64,000 nt of DNA from Xenoacremonium recifei. Its lineage: Eukaryota > Ascomycota > Sordariomycetes > Hypocreales > Nectriaceae. A program made the position numbers and the translations under genes. Under the pieces are notes generated by a model that saw only the letters and a program-made list of their open reading frames with translations, ran no database searches and had not been told where the DNA came from. The first letter of the stretch is position 1, and each line of letters begins with the position of its first letter. Positions 47,224 through 59,522 of the stretch are shown one piece after another. The stretch covers positions 620,001 through 684,000 of the forward strand of contig WOFQ01000010.1 in the NCBI GenBank assembly GCA_012184525.1, written 5' to 3'.

Positions 47224-49719
47224 ATGCCTCATAGAAACACGATGATGGTCCATGGGGACACTTTGGAGGCGCTCCAAGGCCAATCCGGTCCTTCACGCCG
47301 AACTCGACCTCCAGATATAGACGCCTTCGAAGCTGACGAGAACCGCGTGCCTCTACGTTCGGAGAAGATGAGCCGCAGAGAGTCGAGGCTGGGGTTGAGA
47401 AATATATTTAGCCGCTCAAAGACAGTAAAGGAACCCGAATTCTCGACGCCAGCTAGAGAGATCTCAAAACCCATCGGAGTTCGATCATCTGTTGCCGACT
47501 ATGGTAACTGGCCGTATGGCCAGTCAGCGCCACAATCCGAACCAGCTTTGGTGAACCCTCGCTCTTTCCGCCCCCTCTCAACTATGACGGAAAACCCTCA
47601 GGCTGGCCAAAGTGCGCACCGGCAAAACAACCCTACCAACCTTGTGAAGCAGAGATCTTCCCCGGGGAAGGCTGGCCGTGGGACCATAGGAACATGGAAT
47701 CTTCCTCCCTTGTTCAAAGCCTTTCCTCAGGCTATCAAGTATATGACACTACCAGCGACATCAGTCCCTGCAGATGTTATTTTGCGGACGCATGAGAGGA
47801 AACCGAATGTTCTGACCCGCGACGACCCGAATGAACCTACGTTACCTTCGACTGATGAACGTGAGAAGTCAAAGAAGAAGCATCGTCGCAATACCTCGGC
47901 ATCAGGTATCAGATTCGAATGGACAAATAAAGTTTACGTCCTCGTTACTTCTGGTTATCTCCTGCAATATGCGGGCGAGGGTGCCTTCGACCGACTCCCG
48001 GAGAAGGTTCTCCAACTCGGCAAAGACTCAGCAGCCTTCGCCAGCGACGTTATCCCTGGACGCCACTGGGTTGTCCAGGTCTCTTCAGTCACGGAATCTG
48101 ATGGAAGCCAAACCTCCGATTCACGATCTCTCTTCTCTCGGCTCCAGTTTCGACCTACCGAGAGACGACAAGCATCCAACTTTCTCATGGTGTTCGAGAC
48201 GGCGGAGGATATGGAGAGCTGGATCACGACACTGCGCCGAGAAATTGAGGCTCTGGGCGGGAAGAAGAACCTCTCAGAGACAGGAGCACCTAAGGCCGAG
48301 GAGGAAGTCAACCAACTTAGACTACAACCCAGTCAGCGAACTTTGGTCGTACGAGACCCTAACCGCCTTTCTCGGATCGAGCCCCAGGGCACCCATTGGC
48401 AAGATTTATCGGATCACGACGGCTCTGTTGCTACCTTGACAGACTTTGACACCACTATCGATCCAACTATCGACGATATATCCACAACAAACAGCGTCGT
48501 TTCTCACGACGGAAGGCAGCTCGATAATCTGCGTGATAGCTCGAATCGCTTATCATTCATTTCATCCGGCCAACGAACAGTTGTTACATCAGCGGGCTCA
48601 TCGCCTGAGTGCTCGCCCACAGCAGACACTTTCCCGATGCACTTCGATGAACCTCAACATGAAGAATATCCCAGCCCAACTGAAACGAGGTTGAGGCCAA
48701 ATGCTGCTGCCATTTTGGACCGACGCCAATCTATGCAAGCTCTGGGCCAGTTTGTCGATTTCAACTCAGGAATGGCAAGCATGCGGCCTCAATCGATCTA
48801 CACCCCCAATGCAAGCATAGTATATCCAGCAAAGACGCCGACTCCTAATTTTAGTGTGCCTCACTCATCGAATCGACGTTTCTCGTACGCTCGGGCAACT
48901 TCAGATGTCCACGCATCAGTCTCATCGGGAATAGGAGGTGGTGAACTGCACCATCGCCCTGCTGCTCGAAAGGCACCTCCCACGACCCTGGCGATAGCCC
49001 GGCCGCTCTCAATGGTTGCAGACCAGCCTTCGCCACTGGAGGACATGCAAGAAAGACCAGCCACCCGCCATGGCCAAGACACTCAGCCGTTATCCCCATC
49101 ACTCGATCATCTACCACTTCCGCGCCATTCTCAAACGTTCGAGACCCCGCCACGCCGCTCAAGTTTTATGCCACGGGATGAGGCTCGAACCGAGATTGGT
49201 TGGTCAACAACTTCTCGGAGACTGTCAAACATGCAAAGCTGGAGAAGGCCCGACGCTCCTGTGGTACCGGTCCGCAACTTTACAGCACCACTCCGCGCCT
49301 TTCCACGGCCTCGGCTACGATCACAGCCCAATCTGCCGGCAAACGAAAACGAATACAGATTTCGGTCATCTCTGGAAGCCAACGAAAGTGCCCGCCTCGA
49401 TGACAAAGTGCCGAGATCGCGCTCTCTCAAGAGAATTAGCATCGAGCCACTCGCGGATACGTCGTTGCACCTGAATGTCGCAGCAGATCTTCCTACACCC
49501 ATGACGCCAGGCTCTCTGCCATCTCCTCTACCGCCACCGATGGCGCCACTCCCCCCCATTCCCATGTCAGCAAGCACCTCTTTCCTGAAGACTGACTTGG
49601 GAGAAAAGAAAATCTACAATCGGCGGAGCATGCCTCAGTTGAGTGATGGCCCTCCGGTAGCACCGCCGCCAAGTTGTGCTCTACCCCCAATTCCACAGAA
49701 TCTAGCAACCAGAATTTAG
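47224..49719 (+). CDS. PH-domain protein, unknown function
   Basis: A single exon of 831 aa. A basic N-terminus (LRNIFSRSKTVKEP) precedes a conserved-looking lead-in PPLFKAFPQAIKYMTLPA. A pleckstrin-homology-like domain spans about 228-345: it begins FEWTNKVYVLVTSGYLLQYA and ends FLMVFETAEDMESWITTLRR, whose Trp is the invariant residue of the last PH helix. From about 350 on it is disordered, rich in Ser, Pro and Arg, with a proline-rich end (LPPPMAPLPPIP). Such proteins typically bind membrane phosphoinositides and act as scaffolds. No catalytic domain is seen. The first in-frame ATG is at 47224; the frame is open upstream for 26 codons without an ATG. Confidence 0.85.
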   Translation: MPHRNTMMVHGDTLEALQGQSGPSRRTRPPDIDAFEADENRVPLRSEKMSRRESRLGLRNIFSRSKTVKEPEFSTPAREISKPIGVRSSVADYGNWPYGQSAPQSEPALVNPRSFRPLSTMTENPQAGQSAHRQNNPTNLVKQRSSPGKAGRGTIGTWNLPPLFKAFPQAIKYMTLPATSVPADVILRTHERKPNVLTRDDPNEPTLPSTDEREKSKKKHRRNTSASGIRFEWTNKVYVLVTSGYLLQYAGEGAFDRLPEKVLQLGKDSAAFASDVIPGRHWVVQVSSVTESDGSQTSDSRSLFSRLQFRPTERRQASNFLMVFETAEDMESWITTLRREIEALGGKKNLSETGAPKAEEEVNQLRLQPSQRTLVVRDPNRLSRIEPQGTHWQDLSDHDGSVATLTDFDTTIDPTIDDISTTNSVVSHDGRQLDNLRDSSNRLSFISSGQRTVVTSAGSSPECSPTADTFPMHFDEPQHEEYPSPTETRLRPNAAAILDRRQSMQALGQFVDFNSGMASMRPQSIYTPNASIVYPAKTPTPNFSVPHSSNRRFSYARATSDVHASVSSGIGGGELHHRPAARKAPPTTLAIARPLSMVADQPSPLEDMQERPATRHGQDTQPLSPSLDHLPLPRHSQTFETPPRRSSFMPRDEARTEIGWSTTSRRLSNMQSWRRPDAPVVPVRNFTAPLRAFPRPRLRSQPNLPANENEYRFRSSLEANESARLDDKVPRSRSLKRISIEPLADTSLHLNVAADLPTPMTPGSLPSPLPPPMAPLPPIPMSASTSFLKTDLGEKKIYNRRSMPQLSDGPPVAPPPSCALPPIPQNLATRI

Positions 49720-50824
49720 CGAGCAGGGATTCTGATGAGCTTTTCGCTTCATTTACTTCCATTCTATTTTCATTTCTTTTCCTATTTATATTTCACTGTA
49801 TCTTTTCCACGACTGCGACGAAATACCTTTTGAAATCTCCTTTGTCATAGCGGGAATGGCGTTGGGAGGAAACGCCCCAAAAGTTTACTTGTCTGTGGCC
49901 AGACGCATTTGGGACAAGTTCAGAAGACTACTGGTCATCACATTGTACATTATTGTAACGTTTCAGAACGGGCCGAGCGAGGCATGTGTCGTACTCGACG
50001 ACGGCTAGATGAGAGACTCCTTCTATTTTCTGTACCGTTTTATTTCATTACACGGATGAGGGGGGTTCATCGGAGATATATCAATGTTAACACTAGCTGA
50101 TAAAGAGAAGGACTTGAGGTTTACAGGGGATTGATATGAGCGGGTGTTGGATTCTGGTCGGTAGCACGTATTCAATCAATGACGGCTTCGGTTCCAATGC
50201 GCCTCCTCCCAACGCACTTCAACGTATCACGATAAATTTTGGGCCAACCGTAACGGTGTATCGATTGTAATATACTTTAGCTCATGTCTCTTAGGCTCTT
50301 CCAATAGCATGGCCTGTCGTCAACGCTGTTGGCTGGTGGTAGTTGCATGTGAGGATGTAGGGGAGTGGCTGGGGACTGGACCGACCGATGTAGGCCCAAC
50401 AGGCGCTCACATTAAGCATTCTTCTGTCCGACGAGCATCTGAAGGTTTGATGATATCTCTCATCCATTCTCTTATGGCCAATAGTCGTCCGCCATATCAT
50501 ACAGATGCCCGTATGTAGCACCTACTATCTCCCCACATCCCGCTGACCAACGACTACACTGCGAGAGAGCTGCCGAGCCATCCCACCATTTTCGATTCGT
50601 TGAATCTCATGCATGCACATGCAACTCGACATTCAAGTATGCGGGGGTGTGGCGGGCAAAGAGGCGTATAAAGGGGAGGTCTGGGTGATAAGAGGCCGCA
50701 TCTGCAGCCGACAGTTGGTAGTCTCCCTTTCCCTCCCCTTTACTCAACCTTGAATCGGCTTTCATGCCATACTAAGTCACCCCCACTGCCTGGTGTTTCC
50801 TCTCTTGTTATCCTTGTGTCCGAT
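49720..50824. other. Spacer before the Lys/His-rich membrane protein
   Basis: 1.1 kb. It holds the PH-gene 3' UTR (AT-rich at 49750-49830) and the promoter of the next gene with a TATA box at 50667. No gene recognised. Confidence 0.5.
50667..50672 (+). promoter_or_regulatory. TATA box upstream of the Lys/His-rich membrane protein
   Basis: TATAAA in GCGTATAAAGGGG lies 158 bp before the ATG at 50825, a normal distance for a fungal TATA promoter, and is followed by pyrimidine-rich DNA at 50720-50745. Confidence 0.55.
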
Positions 50825-52072
50825 ATGTCTCTGAGAACGAGGTCACCCAACTTGAACACTGTCAAGATGGTTGGGTCAAGCGATCCCGGCGGAGTCCAAC
50901 AGGATAGACTGCTGCATTCGAGAGGGGTCGAGACGATCACCGTCAACGGAACTCCAGTCGACGCCACAAAGGGTGTTGTGGTGAAAGCAGCCGACGGCAC
51001 CAAGGCCGTTGAAGTCAAGAAAGCGGCCGACAACACGAAGGTTGCTGATCAGAAGAATGTCGCCGGCCAACAACAAGCCGTCGGCGCAGCAAAGCCGGCA
51101 GATGCCCCCCAAGCCAAAGCCGAGGCTGTGCCGCAGGGCACGAAAGCGGCTCCGGCCTCGGAGATGATCGCGGAGCCCCGGATATTGACAAAGGAAGAGG
51201 TCGGGGCCTTGAAGAAGCAATGGAAGACAGAGAAGGCCAGGCTGAACAAGGACGAGAAGAGGAAGAAGAAGGAAGCAAAGGAGAAGGAAAAGGCCGAGAG
51301 GATGGCAAACGCAGGTGGAAAGAAGAAGAAGAAGAAGAAGGAAAAGGAGGACAACCCATCAAGAGGGGTTTTCGTGCCGGGGATTTCACCCTTCATGGCC
51401 GGTAACAGATTGGCAGGCTTCTCGAGTTCTGGTCGTATGGCAGGGATTGGACTTGGACCATTCCGGCGAGACGAAGGCTCCGGCTTCACAGCCATCCCGG
51501 CCACATACGGCGCGCAGCACCACTCCCCCGCCCCCGCCGCCGTCGCCGGCATCACGCTCGGCTCCGTCGCGGCCTTCGTGCTGGTGCTGATGCTGGTATA
51601 CTTCGGGCTGAACCGCGGCCGGCGCGCCCGCATCCGCGCCGCCCGCAGCGAGGCCGACATCGAGGAGGAGAAGCTAGAAGGCCTGGCCCCGGTCCGGAAG
51701 ACCCACCGGCACCACCATCGCCGGGCCGGCGCCGAGAGAACTACTGAGGTGCGATCCCACGAACGGCTGCCCCCGCGCCGTGTTGACCGAGAGACGTACA
51801 GGGAGACGACGGTCGTTGTTGAGCCGCCGGCGCCATCGCCGACCATCGAGACCGAAGAGCCGGACCTGGTTGTTGTGGAGGAGCAGCTGGAGCCGGAGGA
51901 GGCGCGGCATAAGCATCGCCATCATCACCATCATCACGGCTACCGACGCGAGCAGCGCCAGCGGGCGCGGGAGAGTGGCTTTCGCGGTGTCGATCCGACG
52001 CGGTTTGCAGGCGGGGATGAGCCGGTGCGGGAGGTGAGGCGGTCGGTTAGGAGGGCGAGTCGACGGGAGTAA
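50825..52072 (+). CDS. Single-pass membrane protein with Lys-rich and His-rich segments
   Basis: A single exon of 415 aa from the ATG at 50825; a second ATG at 50867 has a better context and is a real alternative. There is no signal peptide. Residues 40-125 are Ala/Lys/Val-rich imperfect repeats (ADGTKAVEVKKAADNTK). At 130-190 there is a highly charged Lys run that may form a helix. One transmembrane segment follows at about 240-265 (ITLGSVAAFVLVLMLVYFGL), then Arg-rich stop-transfer residues (NRGRRARIRAARS). The tail contains RHKHRHHHHHHGYRRE and many Arg. By the positive-inside rule the tail after the membrane segment faces the cytosol. Function unknown; I do not recognise a family. Confidence 0.75.
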   Translation: MSLRTRSPNLNTVKMVGSSDPGGVQQDRLLHSRGVETITVNGTPVDATKGVVVKAADGTKAVEVKKAADNTKVADQKNVAGQQQAVGAAKPADAPQAKAEAVPQGTKAAPASEMIAEPRILTKEEVGALKKQWKTEKARLNKDEKRKKKEAKEKEKAERMANAGGKKKKKKKEKEDNPSRGVFVPGISPFMAGNRLAGFSSSGRMAGIGLGPFRRDEGSGFTAIPATYGAQHHSPAPAAVAGITLGSVAAFVLVLMLVYFGLNRGRRARIRAARSEADIEEEKLEGLAPVRKTHRHHHRRAGAERTTEVRSHERLPPRRVDRETYRETTVVVEPPAPSPTIETEEPDLVVVEEQLEPEEARHKHRHHHHHHGYRREQRQRARESGFRGVDPTRFAGGDEPVREVRRSVRRASRRE

Positions 52073-52825
52073 TGAGGTTTGATGTTGACTGTCGAGACCA
52101 GAATGCTTTTCTTTCCTTTGTCCGTGTTGCTCGGTTCTTGCCGGGCGTCCACTCACTTGCAAAAGACATGGCTTGTGGCCCACGGTTGACGACGATGACA
52201 CTCAACCGCAAGCAAAGGATGGGTTTCCAGTATACGGGAGGAAGGTTTCAAGTCTGTATCGGTCTGCTTCGCGAGTTAGTTCTGCTTTCTAATGGTGGAT
52301 GCATGATTCTCGGGAAGAAACACGGGGGGCCTTGGAGTCCATTCCAGAGAAGCCATGCATCAGGGTTAATACGAGGAGGAAACGAAGATTGAGTTAACAG
52401 CTGCTGCTTTCTTGTAACGCGTTCAAATATATTTCATGAAAACGTCACTCCACCCCCCCTTTGCATGGAACAATCGACCAACCCGCCCTCGGCAAGACGC
52501 ATGGCTGTTACACGTATCTGCCGCTCCCTCCAAAGCCCCGGGCATATACATCCTCCATGTAAAGAGAAACCAAACGCGGCAGTAAAGGTAGACAAAATAG
52601 CCTCCATTCCCGGGGTCTAATCCCAACCGATTTTTGGACGGCCGACCTCTCTCTTCCCGTAACTTGCGTGATACCCAACCCTCAGATCAAGAAAAATAAA
52701 ATAAAAACGGAAAACCTCTCCAAGATACCGAATCGTGAGACCCAGCTGCATACGACACCGAACGCGCCCGTAGCATTCATAAGTCGAAAACCAAGGTATA
52801 GTTAGCAAGAAATGACGATCCAATT
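52073..52825. other. Convergent 3' spacer
   Basis: 753 bp between two convergent stops. A short A-rich stretch (about 52686-52712) may belong to the 3' UTR of the regulator. No gene. Confidence 0.5.
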
Positions 52826-55800
52826 TTACATTCCCATCCCGCCACCATTGTTAGCGCCATTGCCGCCGCCGCTCTGCGGTCCGCCAAAGAAGAAGCTGTC
52901 AAAAGGATTCATTTGCTGTGCTTCGCTAAAGTCGTGATGCATCCCCTCCCAGTTCATGCCGAAACCGAGATCAACCTGCGAGGGGTCGAGAAGTCCCGAG
53001 AATTCTCGGTTTGGCGTATTGCTAAGGGTCTGGAGAAACTCCATGGTCTGCGCGTCTGGATAGTCGACGGTTCCGGGGGCGCTGAATTGTTGGCCGCCGA
53101 AGGCACTGCTCGCCGTTGATGGCTGCGAAGTCATGCGTCGAGGGACAGAGGGAGGTGTTGGAACCAGCGACGAATCAACAGGTGATCCATCTGCTTGCTG
53201 GGTCAGGGTAGAAGGACTGGGACGATTGCGCGTCTGCATCATATACCCTTCTGCAGACCGACCCATGGGGGGAGACGGCTGTGTCTTGGCATCTCCAGAC
53301 ACCGACAATGTTGGCGACGAGAGAGAGTCTGAGAGAGCGAGGTCAAAGGGATAACTGGCTTGGTCGGAGCCTTGATGGCGATGCCGAGGCTGTATTGAAC
53401 TCTTGGATGAGTCGGGAGTTGTGGTTGTCCAGGTTGGGGGATCTCGTCGTGCCCGCCGCGACTGTTGGCCTGCTGGGACGCCGAAACCGCCCGTGGAGCT
53501 TGCCATTTTGATGGTAGCTTTAGCAGTGCGATCGAAAGCGTCCCTACAAGTCTCTGCGGGAGGGCATTTGTCCATCATGTCAGTCAGGACTGACTTGGCG
53601 GCCAGTATAGTAAAGTCCACCTCATCCATAGTCTGCAGTCGTTGTTAGAGACGAACAGAGGGATCAGCATTAGCAAGACTTACCAGACGACTCCGGACGA
53701 TGGGTGAATGCCAAATGGCGTAGAGATAGGAGATTCCGGCCGTGAAAAGGTGGTGTGTGGAAAGGTAGGTGTAGCTGACGAGGCCGCTCAAATGAAGCTG
53801 TCGGTATATTCGCAGGATCTTCTGGCCCGCCTCGGCGACCTTGAGATAGATGCGGTCTTCATCCTCGCGCAGCTCAGCCTGGTACGCCGTCGGGCTGTTG
53901 ACCTCATTGGCCGTGTTGTACTCGCCCTCGAACATGGCCGGCACGCTGAGGCTCTGGCGGTACAGCATGATGATAGCCTGCCAGTAGTTGAGCTCCAGGA
54001 ACTCGGTCGAGAAGAGCACGCCGGTCTCCTGGCGCGTGGGCGCGGATGTCTTCCACTGATACAGCCGCCGGTCGATGTCGATGCGCCAGGACCGGAACGA
54101 GTCGAAGGTGACCAGGAAGGGCGAGGGCAGGTGGATGTGCATGTCCGGATGGTTCTTCTGCACGCCGGCCTTTGCGATCTGGGCCTGGTTGTACTGCAAG
54201 ACCTGAAGAATCTCCGACTGCAGCAGCCGCAGGCGGAAGTAATGGTGAGCGACGTGCTTGTAGCTCGGCTGCACCTTGTCCGGCGGTGGATCCAGCAGCC
54301 CTGTCGGCGTGATGTAGTCGTCGTCCAACAATGAGGGCAGCTCGGTTGTGATGACCTGATCGCTTATGCCGAACGGGCGGCCAACACATGTGCTCACCAG
54401 GCGGTCCAGCGAGTATGTGCACCACCAGAGCCGTCGCCGCATGTCGCGAATCCACAGCTTCTTCCCTCGCGTCTGCGAACCGTTGATGGCATCTGCTTGC
54501 TCGTTCTCTGCGCCCTCGGGCATCGCGGCCTCGAGGTCCCGGTCGTCCTCATAATGCAGCCCCAGGTCGACCGCCAGGCGCACGGCCACACCAATGATGT
54601 ACCTGAAGTGGCGTGTTAGTCAAGGTCACCACTTCACATGGTTCGATGAAAAAAAGAGTCAAAAAGCAAGCACTTACCAGAGGCCAGGTGGAACAGGCCG
54701 AAGCAGGGCAAAGTTGGCGAGCAGCAAGACCGCCTGTAACACCTCCAGCCCGCCGCCGCTGTTACTCAGACATGACTCGAGATGGACGATGGCGCTCGCA
54801 TGGTACTCCTCCGGCTGACATTGACCCCTCGGCTGGTCCACGACGATGGTCGAATCACTGGTCGACTCCGTCTTGACCGGCTCCCCGACGATGACACCGC
54901 AGCCGATGGCAAACACCATGTTCAGCATGTAGAGCTCTCGCGGTCCACGAACCGGGTCCTGGCGCGCATACGCCCGCTCGAAGATCTGCATGAAGTCGCC
55001 GCGATGCAGGATCGGGATCTGGGGGTTCGAGTGCTCAAAGTAGAGCTTGACGAGCCGGAAGCCAAGCTCCCTGTCGGGGAAGGTGGCGGGAGATATGGTC
55101 GGCTTGGTGTGAAGGCCGAAGAACGAGTCGCGCAACGAGGTTCCGTTGCCCGTTGGTTGGCGACCACCCGGCAGTCGCTCGTTGGCACCGGTCTGGCCAT
55201 TGACGGAGTATTGCACAGCGGCAAAGACGACCCTCGCGAACGAAACGCCCGACGTCGAGGCCAGGGATCGCGGCTTCGAGGGGCTCACGATGTTGTTCAT
55301 CAGCCCGCTGCCCTGGCCCTTCTTTTGTTTCAAGGACTCGATAGCCTGGCTCTGGGGCCGCATCATGGAGCGGTCGCCAGCTTCTGATTGCACGGAATAG
55401 CCCGTATCGCCGCCCGAGTTGATGCTGGCGGTGTCGGTGCCCGGTCGCGAACATATCTCGAGGTTCTCGGCGGGGGGGAAGGCGATGTTGTTGGCGTTGA
55501 GGAGATTCTCGAGCTGCTCGACGCGCGTCTCCAGATAGAAGACATAGCTGCGCGGGATCTCCTTCTTGGTGATGGGATCGTAGCCGACGCAAGCAACGCC
55601 GGCCTTTGCGCAGCTGGCGCAGCTGGGCAGTTTCTGGTCGCATCGGTTCTTGCGCAAGCGACAGCGATTGCAGGCGCTGACATTGCGGAAGTTGCTGCTC
55701 TGGCCGGGCTTGCCGGCCTGCGACGCGGCGGCCGAGGTTATCGCAGAAGCCGACGAGGGAACGTCGTGGGGGCTGGTCTGGCCGTTGTTGCGCGGCGAGC

Positions 55801-55873
55801 CATCGTCGAAGGAGTTTTGTCGCTGTCGCTTGACCGGTTGCGGGTTCGGGCTCGGAGGGCCGCGCGAAGGCAT
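52826..55873 (-). CDS. Zn(II)2Cys6 transcription factor with fungal-specific regulatory domain
   Basis: Three exons, complement(52826..53631+1, 53684..54602, 54678..55873), more exactly 52826..53632 for the last, give 973 aa. The binuclear zinc cluster fits C-X2-C-X6-C-X6-C-X2-C-X6-C at Cys68, 71, 78, 85, 88 and 95. A linker and short coiled coil (EIPRSYVFYLETRVEQLENL) follow, recalling Ppr1/UaY-type regulators. The middle (about 240-640) is the fungal transcription-factor domain, with YFEHSNPQIPILHRGDF and RRRLWWCTYSLDRLVSTCVG. The C-terminus is Ser/Pro/Gln-rich, ends in a Gly/Asn stretch, and may activate transcription. It is a nuclear DNA-binding regulator. Target genes cannot be read from the neighbours, as no cluster surrounds it. 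Introns are 51 and 75 nt. Confidence 0.93.
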
Positions 55874-58800
55874 GGTCTGGCTGGAACGCCCGCCGGAGCG
55901 GATGGTGGTTTGCGGCCGCGTTGCACGGGGCCAGAGTAGAGAAGAGATGGGAGAGATCTAGATGGCTGGACAATGGCTGGCGCTGTTAGAAGGGATTCCC
56001 ACTCGATGTGATTGGGGATTGGGGGGCGTGTCGTCTCGTCTCGTCTCCGATAAGCGACAAGACGGTCTGGGGATGGACGGGCGGGCGAACCGAAGCAGCC
56101 GCGCGTAGTCCAAGGCAAGCCCAGGCCAGGCAAGGTGCTGTAAAAGAGGCTGGCCGTTGGGGAGAGCTTCGGTGAAGATTGGACTCACTCGGTATGCGAT
56201 TCGCTATCGAGGACTCGATCAGCACCCACCCATGCATGCCCCGACGTTGGTGAGCACTGAATGGTACTGTAGCCGGCGGCCTGCGGCTGAGCAAGAACAG
56301 GTCGATCAATGCCTTGATGCGCCTACTGCGGCGGCGGCGGCGGCGTGAGGCTGTCGAGGTCGGATGGGGGTTGATTTTGTCACGGTCATGACAGTTCAAG
56401 GCGGCGGCGGCGGCGGCCACATGGGGCAGCTCAGCGGTGACAGTTGGTTCAGTTCAGGGTCTGAGGCTAGGTGCTGTAAGCCGCCGGGAATAGGGCAGTT
56501 CGAGCGCTAGTATAGGTAGCCAGATCCGGTGGTGCACAAGCCCGCCGTTCTTGTCTCTGCGTGAGGTGAGATCCTGTCTCTGTATCTCTCCGCCTGCTGA
56601 CTTTTTTTTCTCGAGGTGTCTCGTCGGGGATCCGGCAGTTCAGGGTTCCAGGTGAGGGGAACGGAACCGGCTGCAGTCCAGGGCAGGGATTGATTGATTG
56701 ATGATGGATCCTTCGGTGCTGCTGCCCAAGATGACAAACCCCAGCAACGAACGGTCAATTCTCAGCGCTCGATTGAATTGAGTGAGTGATGGTTGTAAAT
56801 CCAGCAATCGAGTCCAGTTTACCCGGGAAACCGCTGGACTGTAATAATACCTGACGGGCGACACGTCGAATCGAATCTGGCCGCCGGCGGCGCGGAGGCG
56901 GAGACGAGGGCGGAGACGTTTTTCTCCCACGCTGGGAGGGATTCTGAGATTTTCAAACCATTGCGAGCTTTGAGAAGGTGTTTTGATAGGTCCCGTTAGA
57001 GAACCGGCGGTTGTCAGAGTCGCTTATCCAGTTGGTCATCGCACAATCCTATACGTGCCCAAGAAGAGATCAATTACAGAAGGCCCATGATCAGTGCGTG
57101 ATCCTCTGCTCTCATTCTCCTCGGCGCTCACTGTGACGAGCGACAGAACAACATCCGTTACCCTCTGACCAGAACCAAAAGCCTTCTTTTGCCGTTTGCC
57201 TCATCCATCCATACATACCCGCCCCAATGCATTCAATTCATTGATGGCTCCGTCTAGCCTCTTCCCAAGACCCCAAGACCCACGCACTGTCAACCACCAG
57301 ACCCTGGCAGCCTCGGACGGGCGTCTGTACACCTTTTGTTTTTGCTTTTTCCTCGTTGGTAGTTGCCCTCCCACGTCCCTATCCCGCTGGGCTTTCACTA
57401 CGCCCCTGGCTAAGGAGGCGAAAATTCCAAATCTTGGGTTTCTCGGCACCAGCAGAGCCAATCTCACCGCAAGTGCTCGACAGAGATTGAGTGAAACACA
57501 GATAAGCACAAGAGATAGAGGCAAATGGCGAATTGATGTGTGGTTTGCATTACAGTGTTCTTCAAGAAGGATAAGGTTCAATCCCAGGGGCTCGTGATGT
57601 TAATTGGTTTCCCAATTGCAGTAATCAAGTGGTATTAATCGCCATCGTCATTTGACCTACTGCAACGCTCTGGGGTACGTCGTTGGTCCACGAGATATCA
57701 GAGCGGGGAGGAATTGCGCAGAGGAGGCAGTATATCAGATCATGTCTCCTCTGGCGTAGCCGGCGCGCATTCGCAATGTCTCAAGGAACTGAGAGCCTGG
57801 TATCGTAACCGGAGAGCCTGTGACAGCCGGCCGGTAGATCGAACTGCGCATAGCCGGTCCTGCATCCATGTCTTTCACCGCTGAATGCCTATTCAGGCAT
57901 GGAAGGCATTATAAAAGCCCTGAGAATCACTGCCTTTCTCACAGACAAGACAGGGATTCGGGGAATTATTCATTACTTCGCTCTAGAAAGACTCACCCCA
58001 GCTCGTCAAGAGACCATTCATTCCGTAGGGCCTGTGACCGCCTCGCATGGCGCAAAACAGCACATCACATCAACCAACACCAGTTCAAAAGAGACTCGTC
58101 ACAACCACTAGCCTTCCGACGACTGGCTAAGAACAAAAAGCAAGGGGCAGGTGGCACCTCTGGTTCGTTGGAGTCGCAGCTCTGGTGGAGAGGCCTTGTC
58201 GCCGAATGCTCCAATCCCCCCGAAGGCTGACTTCTTATCCCGCCCGCCTGCTTATCTACGGAGCAAGCTCTGGTCAGTCTCTGGTCGAGCTCGAGACTCG
58301 TTTGGGGGCTGTCCAATTGAAGCTGTTGCGACTCCAGGCCCTCTTCGTCCGGTCCGGCCTCCTCCATGTCTCCCGGTATCTCGCCGGAGCGGGGGAGTAT
58401 CAAGAGAGGCGGGGGAGGATCGTAGCAAGCAACCTCGGACGGGTATGGACTTTGCCCAATGCTTAATCATCGTTTCTATTTCCTCCATTCACGGCTCAAT
58501 GCTCGTGATCCTTCGTGCTCAAGTTCTTTACCCCTCATCTCCAACCACGTGCACTGCCTCATTGAGTTATATCCGGATGCGATTCTCACCTCATCCAAAG
58601 AACCCCTCCGTCGGTAGCAATCTAACTCACAGATCCCAGGATTCTCCCCAGCCTAGGACATGCGGAGCACGCCATGATCACCAGCAGTTTCTATACTATC
58701 TCCATTATCCGAATCTCATTCATCGAACAGAGATCGGAGACGTCGTTTATAATGATTGGATTACGATTCTTTGCGGGGTGGCCTCGATCATCTGGTAGTC

Positions 58801-59522
58801 TGGGTGCTCAGCTTCCTTCCTATTCAATTCTTTACAGCTCATTGAAGCCTGTTCCTTGCCAGTCTAAGTAATCAATAAATTAATCTATTGAATTCTTTGA
58901 TCTATTAAAATCTTACGGTAGTATTTGCGGAGGAAACAGTACGGACAATATCCTGGCACATGTCCACTCATCCAATCATCCGCGAGGGGCCGAGCTGATG
59001 CACACATCTCGACTCGTAAGCTCCTCCAACGCCTTATGCAAAACCCTCCCAAAAGGGCCTCGCCTCCGTTTAAATGAGACCAGGAACGAAGACGTTCGCC
59101 GGAGAATTGCCTAAGCTCGTTCATTCCCTCAGCTACTCATGGATGACTGATGATTATTCCATCAATCATCACAATAACCGGACCAAACGGGTTGAGACAT
59201 ATTTACATGTGAGGTTAGGCGATTTCTCAAACCCTGGAATAGGATCAATAGTATGTATGTGAAATGAAGAGGAATGGCTTTCGGGGACTTTCACCAGCCG
59301 ATGAGAGCTAGAGAATCCTTCGCATCTTGATATATAAATGGCAAACAAGATCTCTATGTGTAGTCTTACCAACCGACGAAGATCTTATACAATCGCAGTC
59401 CACAACACTAAGAACGAGTCCTCAAAATAATTCTTTAAGGTACCAAGGCAATACCCAAACTCCAATATCTCTTTCGTGAGTGAGTCAAGACTTACGCAGC
59501 ATTCGTTCAGATCACCGTCATC
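55874..59522. other. 3.6 kb gene-free region
   Basis: The left end is the promoter of the zinc-cluster gene and includes GC-rich (CGG)n runs at 56329-56345 and 56401-56418. The right end carries a TATA box for the secreted-protein gene. Short frames at 57196-57597, 57868-58230 and 58151-58798 lack domains and overlap each other. Confidence 0.55.
59331..59338 (+). promoter_or_regulatory. TATA box upstream of the secreted Cys-rich protein
   Basis: TATATAAA lies 192 bp before the ATG at 59523. The nearby DNA is AT-richer than its surroundings and the spacing fits a regulated TATA promoter. Confidence 0.5.

Noticed and set aside
51049..51846. 265-codon minus-strand frame inside the Lys/His-rich membrane protein gene
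   Set aside because: It is the antisense shadow of a GC-biased coding region; the plus-strand frame has the membrane segment and a promoter.
53708..54334. 208-codon plus-strand frame inside the zinc-cluster gene
   Set aside because: It is the antisense shadow of the conserved fungal transcription-factor domain.
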